DNA from: Yoonia sp035117555
Lineage (GTDB): Bacteria > Pseudomonadota > Alphaproteobacteria > Rhodobacterales > Rhodobacteraceae
Reading direction: 5' to 3'
Length of the DNA stretch: 64,000 nt
NCBI RefSeq assembly: GCF_035117555.1
Contig: NZ_JAYKPK010000003.1
Coordinates: 310,001 to 374,000, forward strand
Both the position numbers and the translations under genes were made by a program. Under the pieces are notes generated by a model. The model was not told where the DNA came from, did no database searches, and saw nothing but the letters and a program-made list of their open reading frames with translations. Positions 52,093 to 60,243 of the stretch are shown here, piece by piece (within the stretch, counting starts at the first letter, position 1; each line of letters opens with the position of its first letter).

Positions 52093-53367
52093 ATGACCAA
52101 GGACAAGACGCGCGTCAGCCGCCGCCGGGTGTTCCATATTCCGGGCTATGACCCGATCCATCCGCGCCGTTACCGCGAACTTTATCGCAGTGAAGGCGCC
52201 GCACAGGCGCAGATCAGCGGTTATGGTATCGCGGTGCAGGCCGGATCTGTGGGCGACGGGTTTCATTGGATAGTGCAAAGCGACACCGCAGGCCAGAAGG
52301 TCGAAGCCCGGATCGATGTGCTGGTCTGGTCCGACATCGTGCGCGACAGCATGGCGCAATCCATATGGGCAACCTATCGCCAGCTTTTCCTGACCGCATG
52401 GATCTATATCAGCACCGGCACATTGCGGCGCTTGATGTGGATGCGCAAAGGGCCGGTGATTGCGGCACTTTATCCGGTTGGCGTGCTTTTGGCGCAATTG
52501 GTGATGGCTGTGCTGATAGGCTGGCTGCTGGGGCGGCTTGCAGAGGCGGGGTTGAACGGCGCTGTCACTGCTCTGGGCCTCGGCGGCGGTATCGTCGCTG
52601 CGGGTATCGGCTGGCTGGCCTTTGCCGTCAAACTGGGCATTCTTGGTGGCGCCGCCGTGGTCCTGTTGCGTTGGTTCAAGGCGCAGGACAATCGGATTTT
52701 CGCGCATTATCTGATGCATGATTATGCATTCAGTTCACAATATTGGGGCGCGACCCCGCCCGCGCTGAAAGCCCGTCTTGCGGTATTCACCGATCAGATC
52801 GCCACGGCCTTGCAAGGTGACAGCGATGAAGTCCTGATCGTCGGCCATTCCTCGGGCGCACATTTGGCGGTGCATGTGATTGCCGATCTGATCCGCGCGG
52901 GCCATGTCCCTGCGGATGGGCCGAAACTGGGGTTCCTGTCGCTGGGGCAGGTGGTGCCGATGGTGTCTTTCCTGCCCAAAGCGCGGCAGTTGCGCGCCGA
53001 TCTGGCCTATCTGGCCACCCAGGACGCCCTGACCTGGGTCGATGTCACAGCTCCCGGCGATGGCTGCTGTTTCGCGCTATGTGATCCGGTGGCGGTCAGT
53101 GGCGTCACACCGCCGGGCAAACAATGGCCGCTGGTGATCTCGGCGGCCTTTACCCAGACGCTATCCGCCGCGCGTTGGAAAACCTTGCGCTGGCGGTTTT
53201 TCCGGCTGCATTTTCAATATCTTTGCGCCTTTGATCAGCCGAAGGATTATGATTATTTCCAGATCACTGCCGGGCCAGTGACCCTATCGGATCGTTTCCG
53301 GGATCGTGCGCCATCGAAATCGCGTATCGATGTGCCGGTGTCGAAATATACCTCGCTTGCGCCATGA
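52093..53367 (+). CDS. Membrane-embedded alpha/beta-hydrolase-like protein of unknown function
   Basis: Protein of 424 residues that I cannot assign to a named family. The N-terminus RRRVFHIPGYDP resembles the oxyanion strand of alpha/beta hydrolases. Two or three hydrophobic helices (about 115-195) separate it from IVGHSSGAHLAVHV, a GxSxG nucleophile elbow with Ser about 252. So a hydrolase fold seems split by membrane helices. The ATG at 52093 has AGGTGG before it. Its stop overlaps the P450 start by four bases (ATGA), so the two are made together. Lipid or ester hydrolysis is a guess from the elbow motif. Confidence 0.6.
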   Translation: MTKDKTRVSRRRVFHIPGYDPIHPRRYRELYRSEGAAQAQISGYGIAVQAGSVGDGFHWIVQSDTAGQKVEARIDVLVWSDIVRDSMAQSIWATYRQLFLTAWIYISTGTLRRLMWMRKGPVIAALYPVGVLLAQLVMAVLIGWLLGRLAEAGLNGAVTALGLGGGIVAAGIGWLAFAVKLGILGGAAVVLLRWFKAQDNRIFAHYLMHDYAFSSQYWGATPPALKARLAVFTDQIATALQGDSDEVLIVGHSSGAHLAVHVIADLIRAGHVPADGPKLGFLSLGQVVPMVSFLPKARQLRADLAYLATQDALTWVDVTAPGDGCCFALCDPVAVSGVTPPGKQWPLVISAAFTQTLSAARWKTLRWRFFRLHFQYLCAFDQPKDYDYFQITAGPVTLSDRFRDRAPSKSRIDVPVSKYTSLAP

Positions 53368-54728
53368 ATGATCTGCCGCCAAAACCGGTGCCGCGCGCAG
53401 ATAAAGTGTCGCTCTGGCGGTATCTGCGTTTGTTCCGGCAGGATATTCTGTCGGCGCAGCCGGCGCGGCTCTATCGGGCATGGATGGCGGAGTTCCGCAC
53501 GCCGTTCTTTCGCAGTTTCATGATCAACGATCCCAAATTGCTGCGCGAGGTGTTGAAGGACAACCCCGATGACTATCCCAAATCTGACCGGATCGGTGCG
53601 GGGTTGCGGCCTTTGCTGGGGGACAGCGTGTTCCTGACCAATGGCGCGCAATGGAAAGCGCAACGCCGGATCATTGACCCCGCATTTGAGGGCGGGCGGC
53701 TGCGTGATACTTTTCCCGGCATCGTCGCGGCGGGGCAGGCGGGCTGCGCACGTCTGAACGCGCTGGCAGATGGCAGGCCGCAGCTGATCGATGCAGAGGC
53801 AAGCCATATCGCGGCTGATGTGATTTTCCGCACATTATTCTCGATCCCGATCGAGGATGCCACTGCGCAAGAGGTTTACCAAAGGTTTCAGGCCTATCAA
53901 CAGGCGCAGCCGATCCTGAACCTGGCCGCCTTTCTGCCCGGTCCGCGCTGGATGCCCCGGTTTTTCCGGCGCGGTGTGCGGCGGCAGGCAAGCGCGATCC
54001 GCCGGTTGATCGCCGATCTGACACAGGCCCGGCTGGACCTGATTGCCGCTGGCACAGCACCCGATGATCTGGCAACCAAGATCATGACAACGCCGGACCC
54101 GCAGACGGGCAAGGTTTTCAGCAAAGGCGAAATGGTCGATCAGGTCGCGATTTTCTTTCTGGCGGGGCATGAAACCAGCGCCTCGGCTTTGGCATGGGCG
54201 CTCTATCTGCTGGCGACGCATCCTGACTGGCAAGACAGGGTCGCGGCAGAGGCTGCGGGTTTCACCGGCCAATTCAGCGATCTGTCGAAACTGGCGGTGA
54301 CGCGCGATGTCTTTCGTGAGGCATTGCGCCTTTATCCGCCCGTGCCGATGATGGTGCGCGAAGCGAGCACCGCCGCGCGGTTTCGTGACCGTGCTGTGCC
54401 AAAAGGCGCGCAGATCGTGTTGTCGCCTTGGCATCTGCACCGGCATGAGCGGATCTGGGACAATCCTGATGGGTTTGACCCCGCGCGCTGGCAGGACCCG
54501 ACCAGCAAAACGGCGCAGCGCGATGGTTATATGCCGTTTTCTGCCGGGCCGCGCGTCTGCACCGGGGCAGGCTTTGCTATGATCGAAGGTGTTGTCTTGC
54601 TGGCGCAATTGGTGGAGCAATTCCGGTTTGATCCGGTGGCAGGGCAGGTGCCGGTGCCAGCGGCACATCTGACGGTGCGGGCCAAACACGGGATCAGCCT
54701 GTCGATCCGCCAGCGTGCCAAAGTGTGA
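53364..54728 (+). CDS. Cytochrome P450
   Basis: Heme monooxygenase of 454 residues, soluble by appearance. I-helix oxygen-binding motif FFLAGHETSASAL (about 268), K-helix ExxR in REALRLYPP, and heme loop PFSAGPRVCTGAGFA with the iron ligand C399 are all present. It belongs to the class E-like P450s with similarity to fatty-acid hydroxylases, but the substrate is unknown. No ferredoxin or reductase gene lies nearby. Translation is coupled to the preceding membrane hydrolase-like protein, suggesting a shared, perhaps lipid-like, substrate. Confidence 0.9.
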   Translation: MNDLPPKPVPRADKVSLWRYLRLFRQDILSAQPARLYRAWMAEFRTPFFRSFMINDPKLLREVLKDNPDDYPKSDRIGAGLRPLLGDSVFLTNGAQWKAQRRIIDPAFEGGRLRDTFPGIVAAGQAGCARLNALADGRPQLIDAEASHIAADVIFRTLFSIPIEDATAQEVYQRFQAYQQAQPILNLAAFLPGPRWMPRFFRRGVRRQASAIRRLIADLTQARLDLIAAGTAPDDLATKIMTTPDPQTGKVFSKGEMVDQVAIFFLAGHETSASALAWALYLLATHPDWQDRVAAEAAGFTGQFSDLSKLAVTRDVFREALRLYPPVPMMVREASTAARFRDRAVPKGAQIVLSPWHLHRHERIWDNPDGFDPARWQDPTSKTAQRDGYMPFSAGPRVCTGAGFAMIEGVVLLAQLVEQFRFDPVAGQVPVPAAHLTVRAKHGISLSIRQRAKV

Positions 54729-54837
54729 CGAAAAAAACGCGGCGGGCGGCCTGAAATCAGTCAGAAATGTGGCGTTGACTGCGCGGCGCGGTGCCGCCAA
54801 ACAAGCGGTTGTTGGCCTGCGCAACCCGGCCCTATTG

Positions 54838-54866
54838 TTGACAGGTAAAAGCTAGTCATACATATA
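54838..54866 (+). promoter_or_regulatory. Candidate promoter of the 81-aa protein gene
   Basis: TTGACA (54838-54843), a 17-bp spacer and CATATA (54861-54866), ending 26 bp before the ATG at 54893. The -35 box is perfect and the spacing ideal; the -10 is partial. Confidence 0.6.
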
Positions 54867-54892
54867 GAAGGAAATCGTTTACGGAGGATACG

Positions 54893-55138
54893 ATGACTAT
54901 TGCAGTGCCAGGATCTTCTTTACAGGCTTGGCGGCGTCTGTTTGGGCGTAAACCGCAAAAAGATCATATTTCTAACGTGAAAAAGACGTTATCTGCGCGG
55001 GATGTCGCCAGATTATTCGACAAATCAGTGCCGAAAGCAGCGAATAAGTCTGCCGAACCGGCCAAGCTGAATGATGCGGAAAAGCGTGAACGCGCGACAT
55101 TGTCGTCTTTGCGCGGTGCGCTTTATTCGAAAGACTGA
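54893..55138 (+). CDS. Small basic protein of unknown function (81 aa)
   Basis: Hypothetical cytoplasmic protein of 81 residues, rich in Lys, Arg, Ala and Ser, with no membrane segment. It has a well-placed Shine-Dalgarno (CGGAGGATACG) and its own promoter-like element, so it is probably expressed. SARDVARLFDKSVPKAANKS and AEKRERATLSSLRGALYSKD look helical. I recognise no family. Its 3' end overlaps by 16 bp the end of the converging RHH gene. Confidence 0.65.
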   Translation: MTIAVPGSSLQAWRRLFGRKPQKDHISNVKKTLSARDVARLFDKSVPKAANKSAEPAKLNDAEKRERATLSSLRGALYSKD

Positions 55139-55356
55139 ATGCGGGCCAGACAGCGTTCCAACACATGAATGCGGATCGCAGAGGCGAGGCCGATATCCCC
55201 GCGGTTTGCATCAATTTCTGCCGCCAAGCCATTGATTGTCTTGTGATCTTCTGCGGCGATATTGCAGAACGTTTTCCAGAATATATCTTCCAGCGTGACG
55301 CTGGTGCGATGGCCCCGCAGGGTCAGTGACCTTTTTGCGGGGCGTTGATGGGTCAA
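55123..55356 (-). CDS. Ribbon-helix-helix domain protein (RHH_4 type)
   Basis: Small protein of 77 residues. RSLTLRGHRTSVTLEDIFWKTF fits the beta strand and first helix of the RHH_4 family, and NGLAAEIDANRGDIGLASAIRIHVLERCL the second helix. RHH proteins bind DNA as dimers; database entries of this family are sometimes misnamed aryl-sulfate sulfotransferase. The start is TTG at 55356, directly after the TAA stop of the DUF4169 gene. It is the last gene of sspB-fumC-DUF4169-RHH. Confidence 0.75.
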   Translation of the reverse strand: MTHQRPAKRSLTLRGHRTSVTLEDIFWKTFCNIAAEDHKTINGLAAEIDANRGDIGLASAIRIHVLERCLARIQSFE

Positions 55357-55533
55357 TTACTCATCCTCGAATTTAAGCTGCGACAATCTGTCGCTGGCTT
55401 GCTGGACGCGGGCCGCATCCAGCACCCGCTCGGCCTTGGTCCGGCCAAAGCGGATGGCATTTTCATCTGCCTTGGCCTTGTCCGCCGCGCGATCACGGGT
55501 CTTGCGCGCTTTGTTCAGATTGATCAGCTTCAC
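55357..55533 (-). CDS. DUF4169 family protein (58 aa)
   Basis: Very small, highly charged protein that reads MKLINLNKARKTRDRAADKA at the start and contains RFGRTKAERVLDAARV, the DUF4169 hallmark. The start is GTG at 55533, overlapping the fumC stop by four bases (GTGA); its own stop abuts the TTG of the RHH gene. The short length hides it from gene callers with a 60-residue cut-off. Function is unknown. The tight fumC-DUF4169-RHH order is common in Rhodobacteraceae. Confidence 0.8.
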   Translation of the reverse strand: MKLINLNKARKTRDRAADKAKADENAIRFGRTKAERVLDAARVQQASDRLSQLKFEDE

Positions 55534-56921
55534 TTCGGTCCGATCATGTCTTCGGGGCGCACGACCTTGTCGAATGTCGCTTCATCCACAAAGCCCAGCT
55601 TGATCGCTTCTTCCTTCAGCGTCGTGCCGTTCTTATGCGCCGTCTTTGCTACCGTGGTCGCGTTATCATAGCCGATGGTGGGGGCAAGTGCTGTGACCAG
55701 CATCAGGGATTCCCGCATCAGTTTTTCGATCCGTGTGCGGTCTGCCTGAATACCCGCGACGCAATTATCGGTGAAAGCCCCGGCAGAATCGCCCAGCAAT
55801 TGCATGGATTGCAGCACGTTATAGGCCATCATCGGTTTCATCACGTTCAGCTCAAAATGCCCTTGGCTCCCGGCGAACCCGACTGCCGCGTCATTGCCCA
55901 TGACATGGGCGCAGACCTGGGTGATCGCCTCCACCTGGGTCGGGTTGACCTTGCCGGGCATGATGGATGATCCGGGTTCGTTTTCCGGCAGCATCAATTC
56001 GCCAAGGCCGCAGCGCGGGCCAGAGCCGAGCATGCGGATATCGCAGGCGATCTTGTAAAGGCTGGCAGCGACGGTTTTCAAAGCACCCGACATTTCGACA
56101 AGTGCGTCATGCGCGGCCAATGCCTCAAATTTATTGGGTGCGGTGACAAAGGGCAGGCCGGTGATCTCGGCCATATGGGCGGCCACAGTCTCACCCCAGC
56201 CGACAGGGCTGTTCAGCCCGGTGCCGACCGCCGTGCCGCCTTGGGCGAGTTCATAGATCGCGGGCAGGGCGGATTTGATCCGGCGGATGCCCATGGCGAC
56301 CTGATGGGTATAGCCGGAAAATTCCTGCCCCAAGGTCAGCGGTGTCGCATCCATCGTATGGGTGCGGCCGATCTTGATGATGTCGCTGAATTCATCCTGC
56401 TTGGCGGCCAAGGCGGCATGCAGTTTTTCCAACCCCGGCAGCAGCACATCGCGCGCGGTCATCGCGATGGCGATATGCATGGCGGTGGGGAAAGTGTCGT
56501 TGGAGGATTGCCCCATATTCACATGGTCATTAGGGTGAATCGGGTCCTTCGATCCGATCACGCCGCCCAGCATTTCAATGGCGCGGTTGCTGATCACCTC
56601 ATTGGCGTTCATATTCGATTGCGTGCCAGAGCCTGTCTGCCAGACCACCAGCGGGAAATGATCGTCGAGCTTGCCTGCCACGACCTCTGCAGCCGCCGCA
56701 ATGATCGCATCGGCCAGTTTTGCATCCAGCTTGCCACGGTCCTTGTTGGCAATTGCGCAGGCCTGTTTGATCACGCCCAAACCGCGCACGATGGCGACAG
56801 GCTGCTTTTCCCAGCCGATCGGGAAATTCAGAATCGAGCGTTGTGTCTGCGCGCCCCAATAGCGGTCCGCCTGGACCTCCAACGGGCCAAAGCTGTCGGT
56901 TTCTGTGCGGGTGGCGGTCAT
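55530..56921 (-). CDS. fumC: Class II fumarate hydratase
   Basis: Oxygen-stable, iron-free fumarase of the TCA cycle, homotetramer, 463 residues (E. coli FumC 467). WQTGSGTQSNMNANEVISNR holds active-site residues, HTMDATPLTLGQEFSGY the substrate-site histidine, and GSSIMPGKVNPTQ the family signature loop with the catalytic serine. The ATG at 56921 with AAGGAT upstream gives the conserved start MTATRTETDSFG; the longer frame to 56981 is not needed. It lies 66 bp after sspB. Confidence 0.95.
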   Translation of the reverse strand: MTATRTETDSFGPLEVQADRYWGAQTQRSILNFPIGWEKQPVAIVRGLGVIKQACAIANKDRGKLDAKLADAIIAAAAEVVAGKLDDHFPLVVWQTGSGTQSNMNANEVISNRAIEMLGGVIGSKDPIHPNDHVNMGQSSNDTFPTAMHIAIAMTARDVLLPGLEKLHAALAAKQDEFSDIIKIGRTHTMDATPLTLGQEFSGYTHQVAMGIRRIKSALPAIYELAQGGTAVGTGLNSPVGWGETVAAHMAEITGLPFVTAPNKFEALAAHDALVEMSGALKTVAASLYKIACDIRMLGSGPRCGLGELMLPENEPGSSIMPGKVNPTQVEAITQVCAHVMGNDAAVGFAGSQGHFELNVMKPMMAYNVLQSMQLLGDSAGAFTDNCVAGIQADRTRIEKLMRESLMLVTALAPTIGYDNATTVAKTAHKNGTTLKEEAIKLGFVDEATFDKVVRPEDMIGPK

Positions 56922-56987
56922 GACATGATCCTTCGGTTTTCGGGTTCCAAAGGGTTTTAGCAGCCGGTCAGGGGATCGCAAGCCGTG

Positions 56988-57452
56988 CTATTTGCGGAAT
57001 TTGTCGAGGCTGACAACCTCTGCCTCTTTCCTTTCACCCGGTTTGGCGTCTTCGGGTTCGGCCATTTCATGCATCGGCGCTTCTGGTGCGGGCTTTTCAT
57101 CCTGCGTCTCGAACCGCAGGCCGAATTCGACGGAAGGGTCCACGAAAGTCTTGATCGCGTCGTAAGGGATATAGAGCGTTTCGGGATTATCGCCGAAATT
57201 CAGCGTGATGGTGAAACCTTCATCCGTGACGTCCAGATTGGCAAACCAATGCTGGATCACGACGGTCATTTCCCCCGGATAACGGTCTGACAGCCAATCG
57301 GCGATTTCAACGTCAGGATGCATCGTATCGAAGGTGACAAAGAAATGGTGGCTGCCGGGCAAGCCATTCTGCGCAACGCCAGTCAGAACCTGCTGGATCA
57401 ATCCGCGCATGGCGCGATGCATCAGGTTTCCATAATCGATGGTATCAGGCAC
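56988..57452 (-). CDS. sspB: ClpXP adaptor SspB (alphaproteobacterial type)
   Basis: Adaptor of 154 residues that delivers ssrA-tagged and other substrates to ClpXP. IDYGNLMHRAMRGLIQQVL begins the substrate-binding domain, and HHFFVTFDTMHPDVEIADWL, LTITLNFGDN-like strands and VEFGLRF follow. The C-terminal KEAEVVSLDKFRK is the ClpX-docking tail. The start is GTG with AAGGAG upstream. The tmRNA gene that makes the matching tag lies 2 kb away at 59503-59815, a functional link though not an operon. Confidence 0.92.
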   Translation of the reverse strand: MPDTIDYGNLMHRAMRGLIQQVLTGVAQNGLPGSHHFFVTFDTMHPDVEIADWLSDRYPGEMTVVIQHWFANLDVTDEGFTITLNFGDNPETLYIPYDAIKTFVDPSVEFGLRFETQDEKPAPEAPMHEMAEPEDAKPGERKEAEVVSLDKFRK

Positions 57453-57515
57453 GGCGCTACTCCTTCGGAACTGCGCTTAGCATAGGGGATTCGGGCGGCA
57501 TGAAAAGAGGTGACC

Positions 57516-58766
57516 TTAACTGCCGCCGATCACCGTGATCAGACCGAGCCCGAGCAGGGCGACCAGCGGCAAAACCCGCAGCAGCGACCATTTCAGCAGC
57601 AGCAAAAGCACCCCGGCGACAGCGATCAACAGCAGCGCCACAGGTTGCAGGCTGGCAGGGTCGGGGATGACCATGTTGATCACGCCCGCTTGCGTCCGCG
57701 TGACGCTGTCAAAGATTACATGCAGCGCGAACCACAGCGACAGATTGGCGATGACACCGACAACCGCCGCCGTGATCCCGGCCAAGGCCGCGCGCAACCG
57801 GGGCCTGCCGTCAAGCCAGTCGATCAAGGGCGCACCGGCGAAAATCCAGATGAAACAAGGCACGAAAGTGACCCAGAGCGTCAGCGCGCCTGCGGCGATG
57901 GAAAGCCCGACGCCGCCCTGCGCCAGACCTGCGATCATGGCCACGAATTGCGTGACAAGGATCAGCGGGCCGGGCGTGGTTTCTGCCAGCCCCAGCGCAT
58001 CCATCATTTGGGGCGTCGTCAACCAGCCGTAGGAAAACACGACCTCTTGCGTCATATAGGCCAAAACCGCATAGGCCCCGCCAAAGGTGACGACGGCGAG
58101 CAGCGAAAAGAACGCCGCGACATCCAGCAAGAATGCGCTGCCGGTCAGCGCGACGATGATCACCGGTGCTGCCCAGATGGCCCCACCGATCACCACGACG
58201 CGGGCGGCAGAGCGCAGGCTGCCGGATGGCAATGCCTGCGCCGCGGTCGCGGGGCCGGGCATCAGCGCACCGGCAATCCCAGCGACCAGCACGACGATGG
58301 GGAAGGGTACGGCGAAGAAGAACAGGGCGATAAAGGCCAGTATCGCGATGGCGAGATAAGCCTGCCCGACCAGCGCGCGTTTGGCGATTTTGATCAGCGC
58401 GGCGATCACGATGATAATCACCGTCGCCTGCACGCCGACGAACAAAGCCTGCACGGCAGACAGGTTGCCGTAAGCCCCGTACAGCAACGCAAGTGCTGAG
58501 ATCACGATGGCCCCCGGCAGCACGAAAAGCCCGCCGCCGATCAGCCCGCCCAGGATGCCGGCGCGTTTCCAGCCGGCATAGGTGGCAAGCTGCATCGCCT
58601 CTGGCCCCGGTAGCAGCATGCAGAACGACAGGGCGCGCAGAAACTGATCCTCGCTCAGCCAGTCGCGTTTATCGACCAGTTCCTGATGCATCAGTGCGAT
58701 CTGTGCGGCAGGGCCGCCAAAGGACAACAGCCCGATCCGGCCAAAGACCGTGAATAATTCTTTCAT
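57516..58766 (-). CDS. chrA: Chromate efflux transporter ChrA (long-chain CHR family)
   Basis: Inner-membrane transporter of 416 residues made of two homologous halves, each with about five to six helices. FGRIGLLSFGGPAAQIALMH and LLPGPEAMQLATYAGW in the first half, and FGGAYAVLAYMTQ and ETTPGPLILVTQFVAMIAG in the second, are the repeated CHR signatures (FGG and PGP motifs). It exports chromate, probably by sulfate-like anion exchange. It follows the DUF1194 gene by 10 bp on the same strand. No chrB regulator is next to it, so regulation is unclear. Confidence 0.9.
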   Translation of the reverse strand: MKELFTVFGRIGLLSFGGPAAQIALMHQELVDKRDWLSEDQFLRALSFCMLLPGPEAMQLATYAGWKRAGILGGLIGGGLFVLPGAIVISALALLYGAYGNLSAVQALFVGVQATVIIIVIAALIKIAKRALVGQAYLAIAILAFIALFFFAVPFPIVVLVAGIAGALMPGPATAAQALPSGSLRSAARVVVIGGAIWAAPVIIVALTGSAFLLDVAAFFSLLAVVTFGGAYAVLAYMTQEVVFSYGWLTTPQMMDALGLAETTPGPLILVTQFVAMIAGLAQGGVGLSIAAGALTLWVTFVPCFIWIFAGAPLIDWLDGRPRLRAALAGITAAVVGVIANLSLWFALHVIFDSVTRTQAGVINMVIPDPASLQPVALLLIAVAGVLLLLLKWSLLRVLPLVALLGLGLITVIGGS

Positions 58767-58776
58767 TGCAATAGCC

Positions 58777-59433
58777 CTAGCTGATCACTCTGGTAATTTC
58801 GCGCAGGATCTTGGCCCTGATCGCTGCGGGATAATCGCGGTGCATCCGCGCTGTCATCACGAACCCGTCGCGGGTGATGACAGAACTGCGTAAATAATTC
58901 GTGATGGTCAAGCCCATGGATTCAATCCCGATTCCGTTGATCGTGACGCCCGCACGCTCGGCCCTTGTGCGGATCATACGCACGTCATCGCCCGCATTGG
59001 CCGTGCCGTCGGTCGATATGTCGATCACCTTGCGTTTGCAATCGGGCACCTGATCGAACAGGGGCAGGGCGGCGCTGATCACATCGCCAGTGGCGGTGCC
59101 GGAGAGGATGAAAGCACGTTCCATGCTGCGTGCCTGCGCGGATACTTGCGCCGCCAGTCCGGGGCCGGTGATCCTTGTCCAGGGAATCGACAAGGCCTGC
59201 TGATCCACGCCGGACCATTGCACGACGGCGACAGCGACCTGATCGCGGACCATGGTTTCGACGATCTGGGAATCCTGCAAGGCATCGGCCAGACCGTCGG
59301 CCTGCAGCCGGTATTCCGCGCCATCCACAGAATTGGAGACATCAATCGCCAACAACAATGCTGTTTCGCAGGCCATTGCCATAGCCGGTACCATGGCCAA
59401 CCAGCCAGCAATGATCGTTTTACGCAACATCAT
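58777..59433 (-). CDS. Exported DUF1194 (von Willebrand A-like) protein
   Basis: Exported protein of 218 residues. The signal peptide is MMLRKTIIAGWLAMVPAMAMA. The mature part begins CETALLLAIDVSNSVDGAEY, where DVSNS is a MIDAS metal site of von Willebrand A-type folds, and VIDISTDGTANAGDDV adds a second metal-contact loop. DUF1194 proteins are common in Rhodobacteraceae and have no proven role. It is followed within 10 bp by chrA. Either of the two leading ATGs could be used. Confidence 0.8.
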   Translation of the reverse strand: MMLRKTIIAGWLAMVPAMAMACETALLLAIDVSNSVDGAEYRLQADGLADALQDSQIVETMVRDQVAVAVVQWSGVDQQALSIPWTRITGPGLAAQVSAQARSMERAFILSGTATGDVISAALPLFDQVPDCKRKVIDISTDGTANAGDDVRMIRTRAERAGVTINGIGIESMGLTITNYLRSSVITRDGFVMTARMHRDYPAAIRAKILREITRVIS

Positions 59434-59502
59434 GACAGTCTGCGCAGCGGGCGATTACGATGCAAGCCTGCCGTTTGACACACACGATAATGTAGGGGAT
59501 TA

Positions 59503-59815
59503 GGTGCAGGTTTCTGTTGCCAGGTACCTGCGGACCCCGCCTATGGTCGCAAAACCATAGGGCTTAAGGTTTCAATAGTTCCGACTGCTTACGCAGCCAT
59601 CGCCATTGGTGCTTTGTTGTCATTTGCAACTAGCTTTTTTGTACCGATAACGGTGGTAACTCACCGAGATAAAGCAAACCCCTTTAGACGTTCGTCGATC
59701 CTGTTTCGTCCCCATGGCTGCCAAATGAGCAGTGTTTGGTGGAGACGCCGGGTACCGCCCCCGGGTCCGATCCGCGTATTACGAGCGCGTTTATATCCAT
59801 AGTCCTTGCGGACAC
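59503..59815 (-). ncRNA. ssrA: Transfer-messenger RNA, circularly permuted two-piece type
   Basis: On the minus strand the gene begins with the acceptor piece (about 59815-59737): GTCCGCAAGGAC hairpin, then the T-arm region CGGACCCGGGGGCGGTACCC and CGTCTCCACCA (CCA at 59739-59737). A short spacer (59736-59714) is followed by the coding piece starting GGGGACGAAACAGGATCGAC at 59713; GGGGACG pairs with CGTCTCC to make the acceptor stem. The tag frame encodes ANDNKAPMAMAA and TAA (59627-59589). A perfect hairpin (CCTATGGT/ACCATAGG) lies near 59540-59561. The permuted order is the alphaproteobacterial form. The outer ends are estimates. Confidence 0.92.
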
Positions 59816-59819
59816 TTTT

Positions 59820-59848
59820 GATTTAGGCGCTCGCCCGTCACATTGCAA
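59820..59848 (-). promoter_or_regulatory. Candidate ssrA promoter
   Basis: On the minus strand TTGCAA (59848-59843), a 17-bp spacer and TAAATC (59825-59820) precede the first tmRNA hairpin by 7 bases. The -35 box overlaps the last codons of the upstream small membrane protein gene. Confidence 0.5.
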
Positions 59849-60194
59849 GGGGCAGGTTCAGCGCCAGCGCCCCCAGACCCACCACAGCCTCGACCCCGAA
59901 AAACGTCCATTTCTTGCGCGATTGCCCGTCTAGCACCAAAGATGTCGCCCGGCCCACCGATGCGCCCAACCAGCAAAAGCCCAGCATCGCATAGGCCGCA
60001 GGGCTGCCAAGGATCAGCGCGCCCAGCCCCATGCCGATAAACAAGGCCCCGGCCGAGGCGCGGATTTCGGATGGCCCCATATTTGTCGGCCCCGCCTGCA
60101 AATCCAGCGTTTCCAGCGTATAGCGCGGTGCCAGCCAGCCGAAAACGCCCAGCCCGATGCTGGCCAGCACGAAAATGTAGTTGATGATATCCAT
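59838..60194 (-). CDS. Small four-helix membrane protein (DUF4345-like)
   Basis: Inner-membrane protein of 118 residues with four hydrophobic segments (about 4-22, 45-62, 67-85, 96-114). IGLGVFGWLAPRYTLETLDL and GPSEIRASAGALFIGMGLGAL resemble the DUF4345 family. Function is unknown. It ends a few bases before the tmRNA promoter and lies 49 bp before the end of hemN, which is on the same strand and upstream of it. Confidence 0.65.
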   Translation of the reverse strand: MDIINYIFVLASIGLGVFGWLAPRYTLETLDLQAGPTNMGPSEIRASAGALFIGMGLGALILGSPAAYAMLGFCWLGASVGRATSLVLDGQSRKKWTFFGVEAVVGLGALALNLPLAM

Positions 60195-60243
60195 GACCTG
60201 ATCCCCTGTTCACCGCCATAAGCTGGCGCATCAGGGGCGAAGA

